The notes below the pieces were generated by a model. It had not been told where the DNA came from. It saw nothing but the letters and a program-made list of their open reading frames with translations, and did not search any database. Positions 46,701 through 57,739 of a stretch of DNA of 64,000 bases are shown piece by piece (position 1 is the stretch's first letter; each line of letters starts with the position of its first letter). The stretch covers positions 68,229,675 through 68,293,674 of the forward strand of contig CP136065.1 of the NCBI GenBank assembly GCA_032622095.1, written 5' to 3'. Source of the stretch: Siphonodentalium dalli (taxonomy: Eukaryota > Mollusca > Scaphopoda > Gadilida > Siphonodentaliidae). The position numbers and the translations under genes were made by a program.

Positions 46701-48329
46701 TCATCTCCAGTTTAAACCTCCGAGACTAAACCTGGTTAAAACCTACATTGGCCGGCCAGTCAAATCGGGTCTAGGGGGGGGGGGGCGTTTTTGCGTTCAG
46801 TTGCCAGATAATTGACAACTAGTTCGGTGATATGAGCATGCAGTCAAACTACCCTCTTACCAATCGGACCAAAAGACAGGCCGATAAAATGGTTTTGACA
46901 CGACATAAATCATCGCGAACGCGTGCGCACTCAATGCGTTATGAATTTATTCATTGAGAATCGCTCATGAACCATTAATCCATTACATTCTGGATTTAAA
47001 TCAATCTGACAAAGGGCATGTCTCTCAACAAGAGTTTCACGCGCTGTTCATCACTGTGTGATAGATTTTATCCATGATGCTTTTCCCGCAATGACAACAT
47101 TTGGTATATTTACATGTATATATTAAATGGTATAGGAGCTGTCTGCCTGTATGTCCACTGCCTGCCTGTATGTTTGTTCGCAACTGTTCTCCAATACACC
47201 TGGACCGAGTTCAACCACATTAGGTGTGGTGACTCGGGTGGTTTTACAGTAACAAACATTTTATTTGAAAAAATGAAAAAATTGTGTTATTAAATTGAGT
47301 AAGGAGTTGAATCTAACAAGAAACACACTTTAAAGGTTAAATTAATATTTGTTTGTTTTAAATTTAATTAATTTGTTTGTTTTAAATTAAAATGTTCAAA
47401 TGATCAAAATGTGCGCAAAGGCCGCGCAGGCTCCTATCGCACAAAGGGTCTGCAGGCCTATCTGACGCTGAATAAAGACTCTATAATCGAATCAATCCTG
47501 GACCAAGAAGTCAGTCAGGTAAAGGCAATCTGCGTATGAGTGCACACCAGAAGCGGCATCCGAACTGTTGGAAGTTGGCAACCATGGCGAGGGGCAGCTT
47601 TTAATAAAGAAATATATTACATGCGTTGCTTTTCAATGTCAGAGCTTTCCCGTCATGCAGAAAATCAAAAAGTTCCCAGGTTTGAAAATGGTGGAATATT
47701 ATGGGAAGTTATGGGCGTATCCAGAATAGAGCTTTGTGGCATGATCTGCATCAAAATAAGTTATCAAATTTGACTCATATACATGTAGCAATATAAGTTT
47801 AGGAGTGCAATCTATGTGTATAACATATCTGTTCATGCAGTAGCATCGTTTAAATTGATTCGTTTTTTATCAAAATTAAAACGCTGAACTATGCAAATGA
47901 ATTAGTAGAAAGCACCAGTATTTGTGATTGCCACAAGCCAAAACAAAACACACAAGATAATAGTAAAAATCACATTGAAGGAACATGTCCATATCGGAGC
48001 AATGCTCGTGTCCGAATGAATCAAATGTGACATGATAACACCAGTCGGCAGTCGCCACTTAGACACACCCTCACTCGAGATTATTTACAGCTCCACCCTT
48101 TGACTGATTGTTTGAAATTCTAAACCGTGATGACGAAAAGACGGATTGGTCATCTCAGGGTTAGCCTCTGTAAACCTGGTTTAGCAGGACCGCCGAATTA
48201 GATGGTTTAGTTGCCGGTTTAAGCTTATAAAACGCACAAAACGTCGATATTGACAAAAACCTACCCCACACGCGTATAGGTGCGAGTGCTTCTCGGTTAT
48301 AAATTTCCAATCAAAATATGCTCGCTGTC
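46701..48329 (+). repeat. 1.6-kb duplicated element, copy 1
   Basis: It starts TCATCTCCAGTTTAAACCTC and ends near TCAAAATATGCTCGCTGTC, parallel to 50201-51782. Landmarks include CATGCAGTCAAACTACC, GACCAAAAGACAGG, CGCGAACGCGTGC, GCTGAATAAAG, TTACATGCGTTGCTTTT, and GATTGCCACAAGCCAAA. A G tract of 12 lies at 46774-46785. Open frames are not conserved between the copies, so no protein is supported. Confidence 0.8.
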
Positions 48330-48539
48330 AGTGAACTTGGCGCGGCGTACATCTAACACGCATATTGTGTGTGTGTATGTGAGGGAGGGTGAGGGTGTGT
48401 GTGTGTGGTGACCGTAACAATGATATTACCGAGATTATCGATGGTGCATTCACATGTTTCCTTAGTGTTGATCTTTCTAGCCATAGTTTCAAGATATGTC
48501 GGTATTGGATATGAACGCTCGACAAGCATGTCGCCACGA

Positions 48540-49000
48540 ACAATTCAGTCAGGGACGTGTGTCACACATTATCGCTTATTCGAGATTCGAACAAACTTCG
48601 AGATCACTGGACGGCTTATGTTTGCCTAATGCCACCAGAGATTTGTCGACAGAGGGAGGGGGTTGGGCGTGGTTATGGGCTATATTTTCCTATATTTGGT
48701 CAAACCTTTGGAGCGAGATGGCCAACCAGTGGGCATTTTTCCAATCTTATGGGGTGTCGGGTTTGGAAATTCCCAACAATTGGAAAGCTTGAGGCTAGTC
48801 TAAATACTAGGATTTCTCAATTTCCATGTTCAAATTTCAGAATGTTCTCACACCGGGCCGAACCATGCTCCTACTTAATTTAAGAAAAACAAATTGGTGG
48901 TGTACATTAACCTGCCGTTAGATCACTGGTTGTCTCAAAATGTTCTCATACTGTGCCGAACCATTGTCGGTCCAGCGAGTTATGTTCATTACCATGGCTA
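48540..49000 (-). mobile_element. Reverse fragment of the hAT-like element interior
   Basis: GGGTTTGGAAATTCCCAACA (48757 on), AGGATTTCTCAATTT, and GAATGTTCTCACACCGGGCC (48840 on), with a second GTTCTCATACTGTGCCGAAC (48941 on), match the reversed 26.9-27.5-kb interior. Confidence 0.55.
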
Positions 49001-50200
49001 GTGGCTACAAGAATACCCATCCATTTAAAATTGGGTACCATCCAGACCTATGAGAGAACTGTTGGGTTACAAATAATCAGACCCTAGGGGTATGTAAATG
49101 GAATTACACAAACGTGTGAGTGTGGTGTGGTCCAATTCGTTGAAACCCGGTGTGTTTACTCGAAAATTATAATCGACAGAGTGATAGGGGTTCCAAATTA
49201 TGCCATCATTTGCAATTATTTCTGATTCAATTAAAAGGGCACATACATGTAATTCGAAATTCGACATTGATCGACTCCACCGCCCTACTATACATAGTCA
49301 CGCCACTGTCCGATCGATGTCCCTTTATCACAGTCTGCACAATCAGGATTACATTTACTTGTTTCAAATATATAATGTAGTTCATGATCATAGCCAGATT
49401 TCTGGCGTTTCGATATAGCTTCCGTCATAATATTGCGTATTTTGTCATTGGGAGAACACTTGGCATGTTCTTCATTTAAGGGCTTCGTCTCGGCCAAATA
49501 ACAACCTATACACGATATATGAATTTTGGTCACGGATAGAGGCATTTTTTGTCATATCGGAGACTATAAATTACAGGTATATTTAAAAATCATATCAAAA
49601 TATTTCTGGTGACACTCCAGTCATAAACATCGTCTGTGTAATACAACAACACTCATGAGGTGTCCTCGATTTTGAAAGTGTGCAAAGTGTGTGTGAGTTG
49701 CGAGCGAAAGTCCCCCTCCCGACAATACCAGGACATTATTTTTATTATAGTCATTATGCTGTATTTTAATATATGAATATGTCCATGAATATATTGTCAA
49801 TAATGAATTAAAAAACATCTGTCAATGAATTCACTGTGAATCTCGTGATCTCATCGGATGCATGGGTGGATACATGGAAATCAAGGGATTAGACATCGAC
49901 AACCTGGCGAATGAGTCGACAAAGCATTGAAAAATATCGATAATAGACAGACAGGCCCGCCTCCTGACCTCCCAGTCGACATGTTCGACGAAAACAGTAT
50001 CGTCTCCAAACCCCAGTAAAACTTGGATTTACTGTTACACTCATTTTAAAATAGGGTTAAACTGGAGATGCCGATTCGGACCCTAGAGTTTTAAATTAAG
50101 TTAACATAATTATTATACCATTTCCTGCATGCCAGTTGATTCGGAAGTTTATTTTTTGTGACTTCGTTCGTCTTTCCGCTGGACATGCATGCCGGATTCG

Positions 50201-51782
50201 TCATCTCCGGTTAAATTCGCCGAGTTTAAACTTGGTTTAAACCTACATTGGCGATCCAGCCAAACCGGGTCTAAGAGGGCGATTGTGTCGTTTAGTTGCC
50301 AGCTAATTGACATCGCTATTCCGTGATATGAACATGCAGTCAGATTACCATGTTACCAGTCTGACCAAAAGACAGGTTATTGACACGCCATAAATTATCG
50401 CGAACGCGTGCACGATCATGGGATTTATTCACTGAGACGCAAGTATCGCTCGTGGACCACTAATCCGATCTCATTCTGTGTTTAAATCAATCTGGCAAAG
50501 GGCATGTCTCTGAACACGGGTTTCACGCACTGTTCGTCACTTTGTTTATGGTATATTTTATGCATGATGTTTTACCCGAAAAGAAACAAATGGTGTATTT
50601 ACATGTATATCTGTATTACAAAAGAATATATGATCTGTCTCTCTATCTGGCTATCCGTCTGTCGGTTCGCAACTTTTCTCTCAGACACCTGGACTTATTT
50701 CAACCAAATTAGATGTGGTGAATCGGGGTAACCAGGCGGATGGTATAACGTCGTTAGGTGTTCACAAAATTAGAAAAAATTTAATTTAAGACATATGAAC
50801 AAATAGCGTTGTTAAACTGAGTAAGGAGATGAATAGAAGAAGAAACAAAATTTTAAATTTAAATTATTTTTTGTGTTTTAAATTTTGTTTTTAAATTAAA
50901 ATGTTCAAATGATAACAATGTGAGCAAAGTTGTCGCAGGATTTTAGCGCACAATGGGGCCGCAGGTCTTTCTGACGCTGAATAAAGGCGTCATAATCTAG
51001 TCAATCTTGACCAAGAGTCAGTCAAGTGAAGGCTCTTTGCTTACGAGTAAACACCATAAGCGGCATCTGAACTGTTGAAGTGGCAAACAGAGGGACAGGT
51101 TTTAATAAATAAATTTATTACATGCGTTGCTTTTTTTTCAATGTTATAAATTTCCCGTCATGCAGAAAATTAAAACGTTCCCAGGTTTTAAACTGGTGGA
51201 ATATTAAGGGAATTTATGGGCGTAGCCAGAGTAGAGCTTTGTGCTATAATCTGCATCAAAATAAGTTATACGTTATAAGTTAGAATTACAAACTATGTGT
51301 TTAGCATATCTGGTCACGTAGTAGCATCGTTTGGTGTCAGAATTAAAATGTTGAATCCTTCAAATGAATTCGCAGAAATCACCAGTATTTGCATGTGATT
51401 GCCACAAGCCAAAAAAAAAGCCTAAAGATAGTTGTATATATCAGATTGAAGGAACGTGTCCGTATCTGAGCAACGCTCCAGTGCGAATGATTCAACTGTT
51501 ACATGGTAACATCACTCGGCAGTCGCCACTTAGACAAGCCCTCACTCGAGATTATTTACAGCTCCAATCTGATTATTTGACAATTCTAAACCGCGATCTA
51601 GAAAAGCCGGATTCGTCATCTCAGGTTTAGCCTCGGTAAAAATGGTTTAGCTGGACCGTCGAACTATATGGTTTAGTTGCCGATTTAATCTTATAAAACG
51701 CAAAAAAAAACTTATCCCCACACAATATATAGGTGTGACTACTTCTCGCTTATAAAATTCCAATCAAAATATGTTCGCTGTC
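50201..51782 (+). repeat. 1.6-kb duplicated element, copy 2
   Basis: Direct repeat of 46701-48329 at an offset of about 3.5 kb. GGATTCGTCATCTCCGGTTA at the left end (about 50192) recurs as GGATTCGTCATCTCAGGTTT near the right end (about 51609), so the element has short terminal direct repeats. 51850-52030 carries further AGGTTTAA/TTTAAACC motifs. An 88-codon frame at 51364-51630 is not preserved in copy 1. Confidence 0.8.
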
Positions 51783-53065
51783 GTAATTATTGATTTTCGC
51801 AATCACTAAAACGCGGCGGTCCGCATTAGGAGAGTACGATTATTGTCTCGACGATACAGACACTACTGTTAAACCACTGGTCTGGCTGGACCAGGTTTAA
51901 CCAAGAGAAGACGAATGTGTCACTTAGAACTGCGGTCTCGGGTATAAACCACATATTTAGCTGACTCACGGCGGTTTAAACCTATATGCTTACGTAGACC
52001 AGGTTTGAACCTGACATGACAAATCCGGCAATAATGTTCGTTGAAAATGATTTCATATATTTATCGACCTAGTTCGATGGTGGGAATAGTATTTATAGTG
52101 TATTTGGGAGCGCAAATCAACATGCGATTTTAATCTTTCAATACATAAACAACGGTTGTGAACAAATGTATTCACTACAATTATATCTCATTTAATTATT
52201 TTAATCATTGTTTTAATTTCTAGAAAAAAAAACACAAAACGAACAAATATTATCACGTCTTCGAATTAACAAAGAGTACAATGGTTTTCGAGATACCGCA
52301 TTTTTCCCGGCGAAGAGTTTGAGCAAAATAAATCAAATGTTGAGCCAATAATGTGCTCTTATTTCTTGTCAATTTAATAATTCAGTGAGAGGCGCCCGTC
52401 GCATTATTAAACGAACATGGCTCATTCGAGGTTTCAAATTATGCCTACGTATTGCGATACCTGGAACAATTCAAATGCGAATATTAATTATTAAGTTTAT
52501 TTTGGAGGGAAAACAACCATGTGACTTTCAGATGGAGATGTACGTTTTGCATAAATACAGCCAAAAATGGTAAAATATTTTATCCGGATTTATCTGGCGA
52601 AAAATCTTGAATTTCACATATCATTTTCATTGTTTGGAGAATCTGAGCAATTATTAAGAGGTGACAATGGATTATTATACATTTGAGAGGTTAAAAATAT
52701 TATTTTCGTTGTTGTTCCTGTCGGTACCAAGAACTGCTAGAATAATTAATAATTTCACACAACACTCCAATCACCAAACGGCTTATTGTATTGCTCCATG
52801 AGAGGAGGCGTCGTTTGTATCTTTATGTGGAGTTAGATTTTTAATTGCATAATACAGTGTTACACTCCCATATAATTATTATACTGAAGAATAAAGCAGT
52901 CAAAAATATTCCAGCCCAATGAAAGCAACTGTTGATATGCAGTGTGGTCCACTCAAGCAGGGAGCAATCAACATAAATTGGGCCACAGTGTTAAGATATA
53001 TGATGGTCAGCTTTAACTTGGTTCTGAAGCCATGACCTAGAACGCATCTCAACCCAATTTTTCAT

Positions 53066-53097
53066 TGAACATGAACATGAACATGAACATGAACATT
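53066..53097 (+). repeat. (GAACAT)n hexamer array
   Basis: About five units of GAACAT. Confidence 0.9.
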
Positions 53098-53470
53098 ATC
53101 AAATATAGAAAATTAATTGTGGGTAGTTGTTTTTCTAAGTGAAAATAAACATAAAATTTCACGAATAAAGAAAACTTAAGTCTCCTCTCATGATCTTCAG
53201 ATATCGTATCATGTATATGGCCATTTTGAAACAAATCTAATTTACAGACGTTCTTGGTGCCTGAATACGGTGAAATTTTAAATATTTTCCATGCCACAAA
53301 AGTGAAGTAAAGAAATTATAATAACCAATATTCTTCGATGGTTCTTAAATATTGTATCACAATAATCGCTTGTTCCAAATTTCACAAATAAATTCCTGAC
53401 ACATTATGAGAAAATCCATTTAGAATTACAAGGAATTTTTGGACAAACGTACATCTGACCCTTAACTTAC

Positions 53471-53750
53471 CGAGGCTTCCCATGGCTTTAAAATGGCCTC
53501 CAATCATTCCATCGTCAGCCGCGACTTCAATCGCTCCAGTGTGTCCTCCGAACAGCTTGCACATCAAAGTGTTTATGTCATGAAAGAAACCTGAACACTC
53601 TATGTCTATGTTGCATGAAGATGCACATCTCATTTTATTCAAACTTTGGTCAGTAAGTATTCCCCCACTGCACGGGTGCACTGGTGATCCCGTTTTCATA
53701 TAGAGTTTAGCTGATACCGTCATGAACGTCATAAATACAACCCCGTACAT
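53471..53750 (-). CDS. Gene A exon 1: signal peptide and PAN/Apple-like domain
   Basis: 93 residues plus one base; donor CTCG/GTAAGT. The chosen start MYGVVFMTFMTVSAKLYMKT aligns with the signal peptide of gene B, and ACACC precedes the ATG. An upstream in-frame ATG at 53813 would add a hydrophilic 21-residue leader that does not fit a secretory protein. Domain landmarks: VHPCSGG, MRCASSC, IECSGFFHD, CKLFGG. The six-cysteine spacing matches gene B. An AG 17-19 bases upstream of the ATG (CATAACAG) could be an acceptor, as in gene B, suggesting an untranslated 5' exon in both. The mature product would be Apple plus CTLD, secreted, likely involved in recognition or adhesion; this role is inferred from domains only. 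Confidence 0.87.
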
Positions 53751-54034
53751 GGTGTTCTTGTAACTGTTATGGATTGTGTTATTCTCGTCGCACATCAACC
53801 ACTTTCTGGACAAAATAGTTCTCAGACGAACTCGACCGTTGCGTGTTATTCCTTTGAAGGGGGAATATTTGCTATAATTATTCTACAGAACGTGCAACGC
53901 GCGATCAGAATGCAACAATCAAAACGCTGCTTTAAATATCCCGTGTCGAAGTCATCGTGGGCGTAACAAATCAAAAGTCCTCTTTTCATAGTCATTTGAC
54001 TGGTTCAATTAGGGTTGGAATGTGTTGCATTATA
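53751..54034. other. 5' flank of gene A
   Basis: No core promoter motif can be fixed with confidence. Confidence 0.3.
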
Positions 54035-54660
54035 ACTATAATTAAGATTTTAATTGGGATGCTGCTATGTTCTTATTGGCGACGTCATTGTTTCATATCA
54101 AGTTTTGAAATGCAATTAGTTCCTGTTCCGAAATGTTTCATTCTCAGGGAAGAACGTTCGAATTCACGACCATTGTCCCCCATCTTTCATTAACCCTTCA
54201 TATACGAAGCACTCATTGGTGATTAGTTATTTTAGGAACTGTTATAATTAAGATTTTAATTGGGAAACTGTGAGCTTCTTAATTGGAGACGTCATTGTTT
54301 CATATCAAGTGTTGAAATGTAATTTGTTCCTGCACCGAAATGTTTCATTCTCAGCGCAGAACGTTCGAACTCACGATCATTGTCCGCCATCTTGCATTAG
54401 CCCTTCATATACGAAGCACTCATTGATGATTAGTTAGTTTAGGAAATGTTATAATTAAGATTTTAATTGGGAGACTGTGAGGTTCTTAATTGGAGACGTC
54501 ATTGTTTCATATCAAGAGTTGAAATGTAATTAGCTCTTGTTCCGAACTGTTTATTCTCAGCGAGGAACGTTCGAACTCACGATCATTGTCCGCCATCTTT
54601 CATTGGCGCCTTATATACGAAGCACTCATTGATGATTAGTTCTTTTAGGAAATGTTCAGA
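54035..54660 (+). repeat. Three tandem ~208-bp repeats upstream of gene A
   Basis: Units begin at ATAATTAAGATTTTAATTGG (54038, 54245 and 54450). Each holds GGAGACGTCATTGTTTCATATC or a variant, GTTCCTG-TCCGAAATGTTTCA, GAACGTTCGAACTCACGATC, TTGTCCGCCATCTT and CATATACGAAGCACTCATTG. GACGTCAT is a CRE-like octamer (TGACGTCA half plus) and occurs once per unit. Confidence 0.88.
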
Positions 54661-54816
54661 TAATAACGATTATGTCGTGGTTGAACTTATCATCTAAACA
54701 TTTTCCACCAATGAAAATTAATTCTTCTGCACTTGTGTTGGTTGATCGGAGTTTATCGTCGTTTCAGCCGCCAGGCAATATCAGTACGTTGTCAGTTTTA
54801 CCACGCAAAGGGTTAA
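54188..54816. mobile_element. MITE core with right end, abutting the 208-bp repeat
   Basis: AATGTTCAGATAATAACGAT (54653 on) and GGTTGAACTTATCATCTAAA (54685 on) are the family arms, followed by CACCAATGAAAATTAATTCT. A right end CCACGCAAAGGG (ending 54812) is followed by TTAA (54813-54816). On the left TTAACCCTTCATATACG (54191 on) could be the matching end; if so the 208-bp array grew inside the left arm. Confidence 0.55.
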
Positions 54817-55064
54817 TTTCACGTGGAAATCACGCCACCGTGAAACCACCGACCCCCGGAAGCAACTAACACAATTGCGCAGATACACGAATGTGATTAC
54901 CCGTCCCTTTGTATAGATCACGATTCCGTTCTTGTCGTGATTCGAATCAACATCGTCCGCGTCGGGTGGCTTATGATAGCGTAATTCACTGATCACTCTA
55001 CCGACTGGACCACCGGGATCCCCCGCCTAACTGTTTTTAGCATCCCGCCAATGAATGATACCTT
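54817..55064. other. Upstream region, nothing recognised
   Basis: GC somewhat higher; no gene signature. Confidence 0.3.
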
Positions 55065-55203
55065 AATGCCCTAAATAATCGACTCCTTAACCACAGCTCA
55101 CTGAGAGCTTTCCGATGAATGGCAACAAGCCAGTTTTCCAACTAAATCCTGAAAAGTTACCCATAATTCTGCTGTGGTTAAGCAGTCGATTATTTAGGGC
55201 ATT
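55065..55203. mobile_element. 139-bp MITE with 33-bp terminal inverted repeats
   Basis: The left arm (55065-55097) begins AATGCCCTAAATAATCGACT; the right arm (55171-55203) is its reverse complement with one mismatch. Confidence 0.93.
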
Positions 55204-55829
55204 GCTGTACATCGTTCGAGCGTATACTTGTTATAACTTGTTGGGATAATCCGCGTAGTATATTAAGGGTTAATTAACATATTATGGACTTGCTCGTGTG
55301 CATGACACTTATACGCTAGTACTCAGGCGCGGTGCCAACATCGCCTGAACAACGCGCAATTGTAAATATTTACATCTTATATATGCTTATTTCTCTGATC
55401 CATACACACATTACAGGATATTGAGAAAAATAGTGTATACAAAAGAATGATAGAAGGAAGGTAAATTTATGTACATGGTGTGCACAGCGACCTCCCGCTT
55501 TGTGTCTATTCGTTCATCACATTACCAGCATCAACAACATTATACCTCGTCGTCATCATGATCATGATCATCATGATCATCATCATCATCACCATCACCA
55601 TCGTTACATTAATCATTTTCATTATCGTCAACACTATCATTATGTGCATCGACATCGTCATCGCGAAATATCATCATTAACAAAAACATCCAGCAGTGTC
55701 ATCGTCATATATACCTCGTCATCATTTTAATCAACATTATGGCAATCATAGTCATGTTTGCCATCGTTGTATAATTTCTCAGCAACAACAGCAACAACAT
55801 TTATATAGAGTCATCATTACCTAACGCAA
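55204..55829. repeat. Unassigned sequence with a CAT/ATC trinucleotide run
   Basis: 55550-55680 is rich in CATCAT/ATCATG. Nothing else is recognised. Confidence 0.6.
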
Positions 55830-57028
55830 TTGTCAATAAAGCTAAAAATAACGGTTAATTTCCCTAATGAAGGAACATGGTCGGCGGAGGGATGCTATAT
55901 CGGTCATATTAAATAAGTCGGCAAGAATATCGATGGTCGCATGTCTCTTTCTGATATATTTAGCCGGGAGAAAACGATTTCTAACATCTCTAAAGTGGTT
56001 GCATTCGAACAAGTAATGAAGTTCATCGCCAAGCTTATAATTATTACACAGGGACATGTTCGTTCCATTACATTAGTGCCATTCCACTTTCCTTTCTCTA
56101 TGGGCAGTCTATGATTACATGTTCGGAATTGGCACAATGTTCTTATGTTTTTGTTGTCAAGTCAGTACAAATACATTTCGAAACGGATATTGTGTTTAAC
56201 AATCCTGTATATATAAATTACCTCTACTGGATTTGTCTATAGCTGATTTCCAAACGGTCCTATATTGATTAACGAGACTGCATTTAGCATATGTAATTAT
56301 TTCTTCCGAACGTAAACGTGTGTCGGTGTAAAGAAGATGCTCTTGTCCACAGTCTTCACTTTCTCAATTCACTCGAACTGCGCGGATGTATTTTCACTGA
56401 GCTACAATGTCAACAAGTACATAATCTTACAGTATCTAGTGTCGGTCATGTTCCTCATTTTCAGCCAATATACTTGATAATACGCAAATCTATAGTGACA
56501 TTAAGGGTGAAACGGCCACTATCACCATATATCATGTAATATGGAGTAGATGTTTTCAAATGAAGTACATATTTCAAGAACTTTTTGTGTATATTTTCAA
56601 AAATATCGTTATTTCCATATCCCCACACTTCAAAACAGTACGTCATTGTAGGTCTAACTTGTGCATCAAACAGATCAAATTGATTTTAACGGAGAGACAG
56701 TGAGTTATAGACTTTGATATTATCGAGTACTTTGCTCTCGTGGCCTTATCCGTTAGAGTCTGTTTAGCCAAAGATAATGAACCTGATTTAGCGTCTATGA
56801 TTCCAAGGTAGTTAAAGTACTTCACATATTCAATTTATATACCGTCATAAAAGAAGTTCATACCTTTCGGTAGACTGCGTTTTGAAATCAGCATGATCTT
56901 AGTTTTTTCGACATTAACAGTCAGTTTCCACTTTTGGGAATATCTTTGAAAAGCATCGAGAGCATTCAGAAGTTTCACGGGTGTTTCGGCTAACAGAACC
57001 GTGTCATCCGCATATACACTCTTTAAAA
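55830..57028 (-). mobile_element. LINE 3' half (from the YADD motif to the C-terminus)
   Basis: Minus strand: VYADDTVLLAETPVKLLNAL (about 57022-56960), WKLTVNVEKTKIMLISKR (about 56935), YFNYLGIIDAKSGSLSLAKQ (about 56815), TYCFEVWGYGN (about 56640), MIYGDSGRFTLNV (about 56540), and a C-terminal Cys-His block LCNNYKLGDELHYLFECNHF (about 56050-55990). It starts abruptly at YADD. Stops and frameshifts are present. It belongs to the same group as 5597-7345 and probably to the same copy as 61030-61715. Confidence 0.86.
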
Positions 57029-57445
57029 AATAAGTACTTCAGAGTACCTACGTAGGTACTAAGCTTTGACCCAGGGGGAGTACCAACTTTTTGGTACTCT
57101 GGAGTACCAAAAGTTTAGGTCCTCTAGAGTACCAAAATGTTTGGTACCCTAGAGTACCAACTGTGTGGTACTCTAGAGTACCAAATAGTTGGTACTCTGG
57201 ATTACCTACTAAATACTTAGGTTCTATCCGGGCATTGTGCATATAATACCCACTCCGCCTTTATGTCACCTAAGCCATGACGCACACGATATGAAGTGCC
57301 AAGAAATACACGCTTTCTTGACACACCCATTATATTATATGAAGTACCGAATATAAAGACAGGTACTCTTGAAGTATTTATGTACTATGCATAGTACCTA
57401 GCAATGTGGTACTTCAGAGAACCAAACATATAGGTACTAAGCGGA
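57029..57445. repeat. Cluster of GGTACTCTAGAGTACC palindromes
   Basis: Copies at 57093, 57118, 57143, 57167 (perfect, 57167-57182) and 57191, spaced 24-25 bp. More GGTACT/AGTACC motifs lie at 57036-57055 and 57345-57440. Confidence 0.93.
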
Positions 57446-57735
57446 GAACCTGCCCAGATGCCAAGCACTCGACTGTAAATTTAACAAAGTGGCATGCTAG
57501 ATTCCAAATGATGCTATGGCGTTTAAACATTGAATAAAGTACAAAACCACTCCATTGCATAGAGATAATGAAATAATCCGAATTATACATGCATTACTTT
57601 TATTAGTATAGAACCTTGATCGTGATTTTGTACTTAAATCAAAGTTTAAGATCTCGATTTCAGGATTCCCTGCATGTGGAGTAAAATTGGTCTGAATGTC
57701 CAAAAATAATTTCTTAATTTGTGTGCACTAATATT
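57446..57735. other. Nothing recognised
   Basis: AT-rich link between two repeat arrays. Confidence 0.3.
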
Positions 57736-57739
57736 AAAG

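Larger units (their letters stand above)
39768..53470 (-). other. Gene A intron 1
   Basis: About 13.7 kb from donor GTAAGT after exon 1. It contains a hAT-like fragment (40041-40270), an unassigned coding-like segment (40480-41240), an L2/CR1-like LINE (42.84-45.82 kb, same strand), and two copies of a 1.6-kb duplication. 41240-42840 is AT-rich with nothing recognised; 46310-46700, 49000-50200 and 51790-53060 likewise, except a short hexamer array at 53066-53097. Confidence 0.65.

Noticed and set aside
49288-49545. 85-codon frame with a Cys-rich end (CNPDCADCDKG)
   Set aside because: No convincing start, splice sites or family; one frame among many in this AT-rich stretch.
49621-49818. Minus-strand FQNRGHLMSV reminiscent of the CTLD motif GGHLMTV
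   Set aside because: Only about eight residues match, with no cysteine in the right place and no splice sites; could be chance or a very old exon relic.
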